From Acidobacteriota bacterium (GTDB lineage Bacteria; Acidobacteriota; Thermoanaerobaculia; UBA5066; Gp7-AA6), in contig JAIVJS010000012.1 in the NCBI GenBank assembly GCA_020199905.1, positions 18,877-82,876 on the forward strand: a stretch of DNA of 64,000 bases, in the 5' to 3' direction. The notes beneath the pieces are model-generated. The model was not told where the DNA came from and searched no databases. It saw only the letters and a list, made by a program, of their open reading frames with translations. Positions 7,938-17,253 of the stretch are shown piece after piece; the first letter of the stretch is position 1; each line of letters starts with the position of its first letter. The position numbers and the translations under genes are program-made.

Positions 7938-10577
7938 ATGCCGCTCGCGACTGGCCAGCGCCTCGGGCCGTACGAGATCGTCGCGCCTCTGGGCTCGGGT
8001 GGAATGGGCGAGGTCTACCGGGCCCGGGACAGGAAGCTGGACCGCGACGTGGCGGTCAAGGTTCTCCCGGAGTCCGTGGCGGCCGACCCGGAGGCGCTCG
8101 CCCGGTTCGAGCGCGAGGCGAAGGCGGTCGCATCGCTCTCGCACCCGAACATTCTGGCGATCTTCGACTTCGGCACCCAGGACGGCGTTTCGTTCGCTGT
8201 CATGGAGCTTCTGGAGGGAGAGACGCTTCGCAACACGCTGGAGGCGGGGCCTCTCTCGCAGAAGCGGGCCGTGGAGTACGCGCTGCAGATCGCCAGAGGC
8301 CTCTCGGCGGCCCACGAGCGGGGGGTCGTCCATCGAGACCTGAAGCCCGAGAACCTCTTCGTCGCGAAAGACGGCCACTTGAAGATCCTCGACTTCGGCC
8401 TGGCGAAGCGGGTCGAAGCGGTTCCCCCGGGGGAGGAGACGAGCGCTCCGACGGGCTCCGGGCACACCGCCCCCGGAACCGTGATGGGGACGCCGGATTA
8501 CATGTCGCCCGAGCAGGTGCGGGGGCTTCCCGTCGACCATCGCTCGGACATCTTCTCCTTCGGAGCGATCCTGTACGAGCTCCTCTCCGGCCGCAGAGCC
8601 TTCAAGAAGGACACGGCCGGCGATACGTTTGCCGCGATCCTGAAGGAGGAGCCTCCCGAGCCTTCGGAGTCGGGACGGAAGATCTCCCCGGCGCTCGACC
8701 ACATCGTCCGGCACTGCCTGGAGAAAAACCGGGAAAACCGCTTCCAGTCGGCGAGGGACATCGCCTTCACGCTCTCCGAGGCCTCGGGGCCGACGGCCGC
8801 GGCCGGCGCGGTCTCTGTCCGATCGCCGGCCCGGACGAAAAGAGGCCTCATCGCGGCCGCTGCCGTCATCGTCGTGCTGGCCGCCGCGGGCCTCGTCTTC
8901 AAGCGCCGCGCTCACGCTCCAGCGGGGGTGACCGCGGGGGTGACGCGAGTGGCGGTTCTCCCCTTCGAGAACATGGGGTCTCCCGACGACGATTACTTCG
9001 CGGACGGGATCGCGGACGCGGTCCGCGGCAAGCTCACCTCCGTACCGGGCATCGAGGTCATCGCGCGCGGCAGCTCGATCGGCTACAAGAAGACGGCGAA
9101 GACGGCGAAGCGAATCGCGGAGGAGCTCGACGCGCGGTACCTCCTGACCGCGACCGTGCGCTGGCAGAAGGGCGGAGGCGCCAGCCGCGTGCAGGTCAAC
9201 CCGGAGCTCGTGGAGGTCAAAGAGTCCGGTGCACCGGCTTCGAGATGGCAACAGCCGTTCGACGCGGCGCTGACGGACGTTTTCCAGGTGCAGTCGGACA
9301 TCGCCTCGCGCGTCGCCCAGGCCCTGGGAGTGGCCCTCGGAGCCGGCGAGGAGAAGAGGCTGTCCGAAAAGCCGACTCAGAATCTCTCGGCCTACGACGC
9401 CTTCCTGAAGGGCGAGGAGGCTTCGACGAGCCTCGCCGTCGAAGAACCGCTCGGCCTGAGAAAGGCGCTCGGCTTCTACGAGCAGGCGGTCGCGCTCGAC
9501 CCGGGCTTCGCCCTGGCATGGGCTCAGGTCTCACGCGCAAACACGCGACTCTATGAGCTCAGCACGCCGACTCCCGAGATGGCGGAACGGGCCCGCCTGG
9601 CGGCGGAGAAGGCGGTCGCCATCGCGCCGGACCGGCCGGAAGGACATCTGGCTTTCGGCAATTATCAGAGCTTCATTCTTCGGGACCAGGCGGGGGCGCT
9701 CACGCGGTACTCCCTTGCACGGCGTCTCGCCCCGGGCCATGCGGAAGTGCTCGCCGCGGCCGCCGTGTCCGAAGAGATTCTCGGCCAGTCGGAGTCGTCC
9801 ATCGACCACTTCCGCCAGGCCGAACGCCTCGATCCGCGCTCGGTGCTGACGCAGAGCCGGCTCGCTGAAGAGCTGTTCCTGCTCAGACGTTACACCGAGG
9901 CGCAACGCTCGATCGACCGGGGGCTCGCGCTCGCGCCGACCCACCTGTATCTGCTCGAGCTCAAGGTCATGATGTCCCTCGTCCAGGGAGAGCTCGCGGG
10001 GGCGCGCGCCGTGCTCCGCGCCGCGCCGAAGGAGGTGGAGCCGACCGCTCTCGTGGCATACCTCTCGAGCTACTGGGACCTCGTGTGGGTCCTCGACGAC
10101 GAAGAGCGCGGCCTCCTCCTGCGCCTGACGCCGAGCGCGTTCGACGGGGACTCGGGGACGTGGGGGCTCGCCATGGCCCAGGCATACGCTCTGAAGGGGG
10201 AAACCCCGAACACGCGGGCCGCCGCCGAAACGGCGCGAAAGGCGTTCGAAGAACAGCTTCGCCAGACTCCCGACGACGATCAGCGTCACATTCTCCTGGG
10301 GCTCTCGTTCGCCTATCTGGGACGGAAAGAGGAAGCCATCCGGAAGGCGAAGCGCGAGCTCGTGTCGCATGCCAGGGATGCGTACGTGGGTCCCTACTAC
10401 GAGCATCTGAGGGCGCGTATCTACATGCTCGTCGGTGAGCCGGAGAAGGCGCTCGACAGACTGGAGCCGCTCCTGAAGGTCCCCTACTTCCTGACGCCGG
10501 GCTGGCTCAGGATCGATCCGAACTTCGATCCGTTGCGCGGCAATCCGAGGTTCGAGAAGCTCGCCGCAGGGAAGTGA
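7938..10577 (+). CDS. Membrane-anchored Ser/Thr protein kinase with TolB-like and TPR regions
   Basis: An 879-residue Hanks-type kinase. The kinase domain (about residues 9-285) has a GSGGMGEV glycine loop (19-26), VAVKV lysine (K41), HRDLKPEN (132-139), DFG (152-154) and SPEQ (190-193), so it should be catalytically active. A single membrane helix follows at 303-321. The outside part begins with the TolB-N/FlgO-like segment found in adenylate-cyclase-type regulators (VAVLPFENMGSPDDDYFADGI, from about 337) and continues with TPR-like helices to the C-terminus. This architecture is common in Acidobacteriota. The start is set by the ATG just before MPLATGQRLGPYE. It is monocistronic and its input signal is unknown. 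Confidence 0.9.
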   Translation: MPLATGQRLGPYEIVAPLGSGGMGEVYRARDRKLDRDVAVKVLPESVAADPEALARFEREAKAVASLSHPNILAIFDFGTQDGVSFAVMELLEGETLRNTLEAGPLSQKRAVEYALQIARGLSAAHERGVVHRDLKPENLFVAKDGHLKILDFGLAKRVEAVPPGEETSAPTGSGHTAPGTVMGTPDYMSPEQVRGLPVDHRSDIFSFGAILYELLSGRRAFKKDTAGDTFAAILKEEPPEPSESGRKISPALDHIVRHCLEKNRENRFQSARDIAFTLSEASGPTAAAGAVSVRSPARTKRGLIAAAAVIVVLAAAGLVFKRRAHAPAGVTAGVTRVAVLPFENMGSPDDDYFADGIADAVRGKLTSVPGIEVIARGSSIGYKKTAKTAKRIAEELDARYLLTATVRWQKGGGASRVQVNPELVEVKESGAPASRWQQPFDAALTDVFQVQSDIASRVAQALGVALGAGEEKRLSEKPTQNLSAYDAFLKGEEASTSLAVEEPLGLRKALGFYEQAVALDPGFALAWAQVSRANTRLYELSTPTPEMAERARLAAEKAVAIAPDRPEGHLAFGNYQSFILRDQAGALTRYSLARRLAPGHAEVLAAAAVSEEILGQSESSIDHFRQAERLDPRSVLTQSRLAEELFLLRRYTEAQRSIDRGLALAPTHLYLLELKVMMSLVQGELAGARAVLRAAPKEVEPTALVAYLSSYWDLVWVLDDEERGLLLRLTPSAFDGDSGTWGLAMAQAYALKGETPNTRAAAETARKAFEEQLRQTPDDDQRHILLGLSFAYLGRKEEAIRKAKRELVSHARDAYVGPYYEHLRARIYMLVGEPEKALDRLEPLLKVPYFLTPGWLRIDPNFDPLRGNPRFEKLAAGK

Positions 10578-10612
10578 ATCGCGTCCGGCGCCGCGGGGTC
10601 ACGCCGCCCGTG

Positions 10613-10885
10613 TCAGCGAGGCCCCGCCGGGGAGGGTGAGGGCGCCGGAGTGACGTCCTTGCCGGGAAGAGGAGTCGGCTCGTCGAGCTTCAGAACCAGC
10701 CCCGAAGGGGTGCGCAACACGTCGATCGGAGTGTTGTCGGGCGTCGGAAGCGCCGCCGCCGGCGTCTCCCTTTCGGCGTGCCGTCGTGGGCGCGGCTTTC
10801 TGCTGCACCCCGCCAGACCGGCGGACGTCACGATCAGCGCGGTGGCGAGAACCAGAGCCCGGCCGGAACGATCGCCCAACTTCAT
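10613..10885 (-). CDS. Small proline-rich lipoprotein
   Basis: A 90-residue predicted lipoprotein. The ATG at 10885 follows GGAGGA; the peptide MKLGDRSGRALVLATALIVT ends in a lipobox LAGC, and the mature part starts SRKPRPRRH. The remainder is short, basic near the membrane and rich in Pro and Thr (PTPDNTPIDVLRTPSGLVLK, then a P/S/A tail), with no folded domain recognised. An earlier in-frame start at 10918 adds eleven residues and weakens the signal peptide. It lies downstream of the kinase in convergent orientation. Confidence 0.6.
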   Translation of the reverse strand: MKLGDRSGRALVLATALIVTSAGLAGCSRKPRPRRHAERETPAAALPTPDNTPIDVLRTPSGLVLKLDEPTPLPGKDVTPAPSPSPAGPR

Positions 10886-11034
10886 GAATCCTCCGGCTGG
10901 CTCAGGACCAGCGCGCATCGATCACCGCACGCGAACGGCACCGCGGGAATCCGCATGGCCGCATTTTTTCTCGGGGATCGTAGCCTAATCGCGGACACGC
11001 GTGCCGCGATACTCCGCCAGCGGCCGGATCCCAC

Positions 11035-12354
11035 TCATCTCCGGCCCGAGAGCGACTCCGTCCGAGTGCGTGGCGAAGTCTTCCTCCGGGCGCCCCGGAC
11101 CGGTGCGGCGCGCGCCGCGTATTCCGCGAAGCTCCGGAGGGACTGCCGGTCGCCGGCCACCGAGAGAAGCAGGCCGTTGCCCTCGTCCTTTTCTTCCAGG
11201 ACCCGGAACCGGGCCCGGGCGGACGCGATTGCGGCCCCGCGCGTGTAGGGAATCCGGAGCAGAAACACCCCGGCCTCGGGACGCGCGCGTCGCCGGATCT
11301 CGGCTTCGAGAGCGTCGATCCCGGCGCCCGTTTTCGCCGAGATCGGGATGGCGAACGGCCCGGCGGGGCCCGCGGCGAGGTCCCGCTTGTTGGAAACGGT
11401 CACTATCTTCGCGGGGTCCACTCCCAGCTCTTCCAGCACCTCGACCGCCACGCGGCGCTCCTCCTCCACTCGCGGGGAGGACGCGTCGAGGACGTGAAGG
11501 ACGAGGTCGGCCTCGCGGATCTCCGACAGCGTCGAGCGAAACGAGGCGACGAGCGACGTCGGCAGCTTGCGGACGAACCCGACCGTGTCGATGAACACCG
11601 TGTCGGACAGCTTGCCCGAGCGCGCCCTGGCGACGCGCGGGTCGAGGGTGGCGAAGAGTCGGTCCGCCGCGAAGGCATCTTCCCGCGTCAGCCGGTTGAA
11701 TAGGGTCGATTTGCCGGCGTTCGTGTACCCGGCGATCGCCACCTGGAACTGGTCTCTCCGGCCCCGCCGCCGTACGGTGCGCGCGGTGTCGATTTCCGCC
11801 AGGTCCTTTCGAAGGCGCGCGATGCGGTTGCGGATCTTGCGGCGGTCGAGCTCCAGCTTCTGCTCGCCGGCGCCGCGTCCTCCGATTCCCCCGCCGAGGC
11901 GCGAAAGGTGCCGGTACTGGCCGGCGAGGCGCGGCAGGAGGTACTGAAGCTGAGCGAGCTCGACCTGGGTCCGCGCCTCCTTCGTCCGCGCGTGGGAGGC
12001 GAACACGTCGAGGATCAGTCCGGGCCGGTCGAGCACGCGGACCTCGCCGCCCCAGCGCTCCTCGAGGTTCCGAGCCTGCGCCGGCGTGAGCTCGTCGTCG
12101 AAGATGACGAGAGCCACGCCCCCGTTTCGAGCGTCCTCGCCGATCTCTTCGACCGCGCCCTTTCCCACGTAGGTGGCGGGATCGGGAGAGGCCCGTTCCT
12201 TGACGTAGCGGCCGACCGTACGTCCCCCGGCGGTCTCGACCAGCCGCTCGAGCTCGTCCAGATGCTCCTCGGCCAGCACCCGCGGGGTCGCGCGGTTGGA
12301 GACGCCGACCAGAAGGACCTTTTCGCCGCGAGTGTCCGCCACGCCGCTATTCAA
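11035..12354 (-). CDS. hflX: GTPase HflX
   Basis: Ribosome-associated GTPase of 439 residues that splits stalled or heat-damaged 70S ribosomes in bacteria where it has been studied. The N-terminal HflX domain includes a glycine-rich SRLGGGIGGRGAGE linker (about 151-164) and a helical region. The G domain shows G1 GYTNAGKS (209-216), G3 DTVGF (256-260) and G4 as NKRD (322-325), followed by a short C-terminal domain. Length is normal for the family. It is divergent from the TIGR02757 gene with a 48-bp gap, so the two promoters must overlap. The N-terminus could begin at GTG codon 5 instead. Confidence 0.95.
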   Translation of the reverse strand: MNSGVADTRGEKVLLVGVSNRATPRVLAEEHLDELERLVETAGGRTVGRYVKERASPDPATYVGKGAVEEIGEDARNGGVALVIFDDELTPAQARNLEERWGGEVRVLDRPGLILDVFASHARTKEARTQVELAQLQYLLPRLAGQYRHLSRLGGGIGGRGAGEQKLELDRRKIRNRIARLRKDLAEIDTARTVRRRGRRDQFQVAIAGYTNAGKSTLFNRLTREDAFAADRLFATLDPRVARARSGKLSDTVFIDTVGFVRKLPTSLVASFRSTLSEIREADLVLHVLDASSPRVEEERRVAVEVLEELGVDPAKIVTVSNKRDLAAGPAGPFAIPISAKTGAGIDALEAEIRRRARPEAGVFLLRIPYTRGAAIASARARFRVLEEKDEGNGLLLSVAGDRQSLRSFAEYAARAAPVRGARRKTSPRTRTESLSGRR

Positions 12355-12402
12355 TCATCGCGGGGAGGCGGAGGTTCTCCTCCCCCGTGAGAGAATTTCG
12401 TC

Positions 12403-13296
12403 GTGCCCCTTTCCGACCGGGATCTCGTTCTGGGCGGCCGGCTCGAGGAGCTCTACCGGGCGTACGGGCCCGAGACGCGCGACTCCGATCCGATCGTCTT
12501 CGTGGGGCGCTACGAATCGGCGCCAGACCGCGAGGTGGTGGGCTGGATCGCTTCGGCGTTCGCGTACGGCCGCGTAGCGACCATCCAGACGAACGTCGCG
12601 CAGATCCTCGCGGCGCTCGGACCGCGGCCGTCCGCGACTCTCGACGGCCTCGACGATTTCCGCGCCTTCGTCGGCGAGGCCCTCCCCCGATTCCGCCACC
12701 GGTTCCATGGGCCTGAAGACGCCGGCGCTCTGCTCTTCGCGATTGCCAGCGCGCGTCGCGAGGCCGGCTCGGTCGGTACGTTCTTCCAGCGGGAGCTCCG
12801 GGACGGCGAAAAAGACGTCGGGGGGCTTCTCTCCCGCGTCGCCGGACGCATCGAGGCCTTCGACTACCGCCCGGCCCTCGGCGTCCGCTCGCTGCCCGCG
12901 CGCCATCCCGCCCGGTTCTTCTTCCCGGACCCGGCGGCCGGGTCCGCCTGCAAGCGGTGGAACCTCTATCTGCGGTGGATGGTCCGCAAGGACCTGCTCG
13001 ATTTCGGCCTCTGGCCGGAGATCTCCCCGTCGCGCCTGGTGATCCCGACCGACACGCACATCCACCTGGTCGCCCGGCGGCTGGGGCTCACCCGCCGGCG
13101 CGCGGCGGACTGGCGCACGGCGCGCGAGATCACGGATCGGCTGGCTCGCTTCGATCCCGCGGACCCCGTCCGGTTCGACTACGCCCTCTGCCGCATCGGA
13201 ATCTTCGGAATCTGCCAGCCGAGCCCGGCGCGATCGCGCTGCCTGGAGTGCGCCGCCCGGCAGGCGTGCGCCACCGGACGACGGCGCGCCGCATGA
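12403..13296 (+). CDS. TIGR02757 (DUF2400) family protein with a four-cysteine C-terminus
   Basis: A 297-residue protein with a GTG start. It has the family markers DSDPIVFVGRY, AFAYGRVATI and the conserved TDTHIHLVARRLGL segment, reminiscent of the helix-hairpin-helix glycosylase fold. The last 30 residues hold C271-x8-C280-x2-C283-x5-C289, close to the endonuclease III iron-sulfur loop (C-x6-C-x2-C-x5-C), so a [4Fe-4S] cluster is plausible. No biochemical function is established for the family that I know of. Its stop overlaps the start of the TlpA-like gene by ATGA, so they are translationally coupled. Confidence 0.85.
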   Translation: MPLSDRDLVLGGRLEELYRAYGPETRDSDPIVFVGRYESAPDREVVGWIASAFAYGRVATIQTNVAQILAALGPRPSATLDGLDDFRAFVGEALPRFRHRFHGPEDAGALLFAIASARREAGSVGTFFQRELRDGEKDVGGLLSRVAGRIEAFDYRPALGVRSLPARHPARFFFPDPAAGSACKRWNLYLRWMVRKDLLDFGLWPEISPSRLVIPTDTHIHLVARRLGLTRRRAADWRTAREITDRLARFDPADPVRFDYALCRIGIFGICQPSPARSRCLECAARQACATGRRRAA

Positions 13297-13838
13297 GCGT
13301 CCGCACCCGTCCCCTCGTCTCGATCGGGTTCGCGGTCCTTCTGGCGTCGGTGTCGGCCGTTTTCATCCGTTCCTTGAAGCCCCCCGACTCGCCTTCCGGC
13401 AGCCTCGCCTTCCTCTCGGCCGCGAAGGCGCTGCCGATCGTCGACCGCCAGGGAAAGGTCACGGACCTGACCCGCCAGAAAGGGCGGCTTCTCGTGATCC
13501 ACTTCTGGGCGACGTGGTGCCCTCCGTGCGTGGAAGAGATTCCGGCCCTCTCCCGCTTCTGGGACCGATACAAGGACCGCACCGACATCGCGCTGTACTC
13601 GGTGTCGGTGGACAAGGACTGGAAGGTCGTCGAGGAGTTCAACCGGAGAAACCCCAACGGCCTGCCCCTCTATCGCGATCCCGATTCGTCGACGGCCCAG
13701 CGCTTCGGCACGAGCCAGTACCCGGAGACCTACATCACCAACAAGGCGGGCCGGGTTCTCTACCGGGTCCAGGGAGCGGTCGACTGGAACGACGCCGAGA
13801 TCCAGAAGCGAATCGATCAGCTGCTGAGCGGGGGATGA
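13293..13838 (+). CDS. TlpA-like membrane-anchored thioredoxin
   Basis: A 181-residue thiol-disulfide protein. An N-terminal hydrophobic segment (about residues 8-26) should anchor it with the thioredoxin domain in the periplasm. The active site is WCPPC (C76, C79) within HFWATWCPPCVEEIPAL, and the cis-Pro segment is SQYPETYI. This is the TlpA/ResA/CcmG class, which keeps cysteines reduced for cytochrome c maturation or copper-site assembly. The octahaem cytochrome operon that converges on it (14095-17238) makes a haem-maturation role attractive but unproven. The start overlaps the preceding gene (ATGA). Confidence 0.9.
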   Translation: MSVRTRPLVSIGFAVLLASVSAVFIRSLKPPDSPSGSLAFLSAAKALPIVDRQGKVTDLTRQKGRLLVIHFWATWCPPCVEEIPALSRFWDRYKDRTDIALYSVSVDKDWKVVEEFNRRNPNGLPLYRDPDSSTAQRFGTSQYPETYITNKAGRVLYRVQGAVDWNDAEIQKRIDQLLSGG

Positions 13839-13840
13839 GG

Positions 13841-13975
13841 CTGTCAGCTCTCAGCTCTCAGCTCAGTCTTCAGTCTTCAGTTTTCTGTTCTCGGATTCCA
13901 GCTTTTCGGGAGCCCCATCGGACGAGGAGCGCTCTGGATCGATTCCCGATTCCCGATTCCCGATTCCCGGCTTCC
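13841..13975. repeat. Period-7 arrays (TCAGCTC, GTCTTCA, GATTCCC units)
   Basis: Two arrays with 7-bp period: TCAGCTC copies grading into GTCTTCA at about 13843-13880, and four GATTCCC copies at about 13941-13968. They cover the 3' end of the minus-strand gene at 13863-14081 and reach the TlpA stop. Confidence 0.85.
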
Positions 13976-14081
13976 GGTCCGGCTTCCGCGGAGCCTTCAA
14001 TAACCACAGAAACACAAGGACTCCGGCGGCCGAGAAGCCAATGCTCGCCCAGTAATAGGCGAGGCTCTGGTCGGCGGGCAT
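13863..14081 (-). CDS. Small membrane subunit, last gene of the bc-complex operon
   Basis: A 72-residue protein with a GGGGGAT ribosome-binding site and one transmembrane helix at about residues 8-28 (YYWASIGFSAAGVLVFLWLL). It starts 13 bp after the stop of the octahaem cytochrome and so belongs to that operon; size and topology recall small accessory subunits such as CcoQ. Residues 37-72 are hydrophilic, and their codons fall in the period-7 arrays (for example NRESGID from the GATTCCC units), so this tail looks derived from repeat DNA. The original stop may have been lost. The gene itself is inferred from position and the helix. Confidence 0.6.
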   Translation of the reverse strand: MPADQSLAYYWASIGFSAAGVLVFLWLLKAPRKPDRKPGIGNRESGIDPERSSSDGAPEKLESENRKLKTED

Positions 14082-14094
14082 ATCCCCCGCCCGG

Positions 14095-17000
14095 CTACTG
14101 CCCGCCGGACGCCGCGGACCGCGCGCCGGGGGGCGGCGAAGAGGCCGGCCGCGCCGCCGCCCGCCTGCCTGCGGGGGCCGCGGGACTCCGCCGGTCTGCC
14201 TTCGCAGCGGCCGCCGCGGCGCCGGCCTCGACGGCGGCGGGCGGCGATGCCGCGGGAGCGGTTCCCCCGTTGATTCCGATCGACCAGACGTAATCGCGCA
14301 GCGCGGCGGTGACCGCGTTGGGGTCCGAGAGGAACGTCTTCGCCGCGTCGTCTCCGCCGAGGATCCGGCCGTATTCTTCCCGGTCTTTCGCAAACGCCGG
14401 CGCATCGATCATTCCCCCGAGAGGAGACGTGCGCTTCCCGTCGTCCGCCTTCGGGAAGTTCGTCGGCATCCGGGTGCCCGGCATCCACTCGTCCGGCCGC
14501 CGGATCCAGTCGTTGATCCAGTCGTGCCGCAGGCGCGTCGAAGCCATCTGGAGATTCGGCGCCAGGTTCGTCTTGTCGACGCCCGGCGCGTTCATCTCCT
14601 GATCGCTGCGCGGGTGACACTGCTTGCACTTCAGGAGCTCGAACGTCTTTTTCCCCGCCGCCCAGCGCGCCGGCGCGGTCTCGTATCCGGCGACCAGGAA
14701 GGGATACTGCGCGCGGTCGAGGAATGCGAAGTAGCGGGTCAGATCGTTCAGCTCCCGCTCGGAGAAGCCGAACGTGGGCATGTGAACCTGAAGCCAGGGG
14801 CGGATCTCCCCCGTCTTGGGGGCCTTCAGGAAGGCGAAGAGCCAGTTGCTCTGAACCTTGGCGCCCTCGCCCTGGATGATCGGCGGGGCGAGCGACGTGT
14901 CGGGCACGAGCGAGCGGAACGAGCCGCCGAATCCCTCGATGATGTGGCATCCCTGGCAGTTGTTGTTCTTGACGATCCGGCGGCCGCGCTCGATCGCGGA
15001 CTCCTGGCCGTTCAACTCCTTGACCGCGGCCGCGGAGGCGTTCAGCTTCTGGAGACCGAGGACCACCGTGACGAGCTCCTCCTGCTCTTCGGGCGAGAGG
15101 CGGAAGTTCGGCATCCGCAGCTTCTCTTCCCATCCGCGCGCGCGGTCGCGGTCGAAGATCCGCGGCGCGGCGAGCTTCGTCTGAAACCAGTCTTCCCGGG
15201 TGTGCCCGAGGTGCACGAACCCGAAGTCGAGCCGGTGGACGGCCTTGGAGCCCTCCTCGGTGAGCTCGGTGCCGATCGGCTTGGCGTCCTCGAAGCCGGG
15301 GATCTTGTGGCACGCGTAGCAGCCGTAGTGCGCGATCAGCTTCTCGCCGGTGTAGACCTCCTTGGCGTGAAGGTCCATGCGCGCGAGGTCCGCCTTCGCG
15401 TCGAAGAGGGTCTTGTTCGACATCTCGAAGTAGAGGGCGATCCTGTCGAGCGTCCCGGGATCGGTGCGCGGGAGCTCCTGCCCGTCGAACCCGGGCGGGC
15501 TCTTGAGCGTCGAGAGGTACTCGGCGACGTCCAGGACCTCGGCGTCCGTCAGGCGGACGTTCGGCATCTTCGTCTCGGGGTTCCAGGCCTTGGGGTCCTT
15601 GATCCACTGGTACAGCCAGTCGCGGCTGACCTTGGCTCCGACCCCGGCCAGGTTCGGACCGAACTGCCGGTAGGTGCCGACCAGGTCCCTGGGCGCGTTG
15701 GGATCCACCATGTGGCAGCCCATGCAGCCGCGATCGTTCAGGAGCTGCTGCCCGCGGCCCGCGTCTCCGCGCCCCGGGACGGGGGCGATCGCGGCCATGC
15801 GGGATTTCTCGAACAGATAGGCCACGATCGAGTTGACCATCGCGTCGTTCTCGATCCGCCCCTGGACGTTCATCTTCTGCTGCGCCGACGTCGGCTTGTG
15901 CGGCCCCGACACGTTGACGAAGTTCTCCTGGTAGAAGAACGTGGGCATCTTGGTGTTCGGCCGGAACGACGCCGGGTTCATGACCCACCGCGTCGTCCAG
16001 TCGCGCGTCACCTTCGAGGCGACCTTCTCGAGGGAAGGTCCGACGCGGGGCAGCCCCTGCTTCTCGAGGCCCTCGATGCGGTGACAGCCCCAGCATCCGA
16101 GGCCTTCCACGAGCTTCAGTCCCGCGTTCAACTTCGGCGCGTCCGGCATGTTCGTCTGGTCGGAGTGGCAGCGGTAACAGCCCGCCTGCGCGAACTTCAT
16201 CGGAAGGATCGGCGTCTCGTTGAAGCGGTCGAACTCCCAGTCGTACTTCTTCTTCCAGACCGCCAGCTGCTTCTCCCCCACCGGCGAATGGCCGGCCGAC
16301 CAGAAAGAGGTCGCGCGATCCCGGCCGCCGTGGCAGGGCGTGCACCCGAACTCGTTCGACGGGTGCGGGGACTCGCTGCCGACCATCAGGTTCAGCTTGG
16401 GATGCGTCCGGAAAGCGACGCGCTGGGCGTCTTCGAACCCCTTGCGGTCCGCGGCGATATGGCAGGTGGCGCAGCGGTCCACCCGCGGGATCTTCATGAA
16501 GTTGACGTCGTTGTAGTGCTCCGGCAACTGGACCTGGTTGACCCGCAGCGACGGGTTGATCATGTCGAGGATCGGGGAGTTCCGGACCTTGAACAGCGTG
16601 TCCTGCTTCAGGGCCGCGAGCTTCTGCCGCGACAGCGTGTAGTCGGCGGAAAGTTTCAGGATGCCGGCGTCGACCTGGTCCCGCCGTCCCGTGATCCGGG
16701 CGATCTCGGCGTCGAGCTCCGCGTCCGTACGCTTCAAGGTCGCCAGGCGCAGGGAGGTGTCGTCGAGCTTCTTCTGGATCTTGTCGAGATCGCGCTTGGC
16801 GGAAGGCGACGACTTCGGAGAGTTCGCGAGCGAGTCCTCGTACTTGTAGCGCTCGGCGTCGAAGGACGCCTTGGTGAACTTGTAGTCCTGATCGGCCGCG
16901 TAGAGCTGAGGCTCGAGCTTCTTCTTCTTCGCCTCCAGCCGGGTGAGCGTCTTCCGGTGGGCCGCGACTTCCGCGCGCGCCGCGGCGAGGTCGGCCCTCA

Positions 17001-17238
17001 GCTTGTCGCGCTCCTCGCCGTACGCCTTCTCGCGCGCCACCCGCGTCGCCTCGCGCGTCTTTTTCGCGTCGAGCCGCATGAAGGCGCGCTGCATGGTCTT
17101 CCAGTCGCGCGAGTAGTCGGCGATGACCATGAAGATGAAGACGAGCGCGAGCACCGTCCCCGAAACGAAGAACACGCGGTTCAGCTTCGGGATGTTGTAG
17201 TGGTGATCGATCGGCTCGGCAGGCGGTCGGCGGGGCAT
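14095..17238 (-). CDS. Membrane-anchored octahaem cytochrome c with coiled-coil stalk
   Basis: A 1047-residue protein in the cytochrome bc operon, here replacing cytochrome c1/f. One transmembrane helix (about 22-41) is followed by a long charged coiled coil (about 55-215). The rest is periplasmic with eight CxxCH haem motifs: C256, C299, C354, C382, C505, C640, C761 and C871. Repeated MPxF/MPN segments (KMPTFFYQ, KMPNVRL, RMPNFRL, HMPTFGF, RMPTNFP) follow most of the later haems and may give methionine ligands, as in tandem class I cytochrome c domains. The C-terminal 80 residues are Ala/Pro-rich. It probably carries electrons from the Rieske/cytochrome b core to a terminal acceptor. Confidence 0.9.
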   Translation of the reverse strand: MPRRPPAEPIDHHYNIPKLNRVFFVSGTVLALVFIFMVIADYSRDWKTMQRAFMRLDAKKTREATRVAREKAYGEERDKLRADLAAARAEVAAHRKTLTRLEAKKKKLEPQLYAADQDYKFTKASFDAERYKYEDSLANSPKSSPSAKRDLDKIQKKLDDTSLRLATLKRTDAELDAEIARITGRRDQVDAGILKLSADYTLSRQKLAALKQDTLFKVRNSPILDMINPSLRVNQVQLPEHYNDVNFMKIPRVDRCATCHIAADRKGFEDAQRVAFRTHPKLNLMVGSESPHPSNEFGCTPCHGGRDRATSFWSAGHSPVGEKQLAVWKKKYDWEFDRFNETPILPMKFAQAGCYRCHSDQTNMPDAPKLNAGLKLVEGLGCWGCHRIEGLEKQGLPRVGPSLEKVASKVTRDWTTRWVMNPASFRPNTKMPTFFYQENFVNVSGPHKPTSAQQKMNVQGRIENDAMVNSIVAYLFEKSRMAAIAPVPGRGDAGRGQQLLNDRGCMGCHMVDPNAPRDLVGTYRQFGPNLAGVGAKVSRDWLYQWIKDPKAWNPETKMPNVRLTDAEVLDVAEYLSTLKSPPGFDGQELPRTDPGTLDRIALYFEMSNKTLFDAKADLARMDLHAKEVYTGEKLIAHYGCYACHKIPGFEDAKPIGTELTEEGSKAVHRLDFGFVHLGHTREDWFQTKLAAPRIFDRDRARGWEEKLRMPNFRLSPEEQEELVTVVLGLQKLNASAAAVKELNGQESAIERGRRIVKNNNCQGCHIIEGFGGSFRSLVPDTSLAPPIIQGEGAKVQSNWLFAFLKAPKTGEIRPWLQVHMPTFGFSERELNDLTRYFAFLDRAQYPFLVAGYETAPARWAAGKKTFELLKCKQCHPRSDQEMNAPGVDKTNLAPNLQMASTRLRHDWINDWIRRPDEWMPGTRMPTNFPKADDGKRTSPLGGMIDAPAFAKDREEYGRILGGDDAAKTFLSDPNAVTAALRDYVWSIGINGGTAPAASPPAAVEAGAAAAAAKADRRSPAAPAGRRAAARPASSPPPGARSAASGGQ

Positions 17239-17253
17239 TTAACGATCCTGGGG

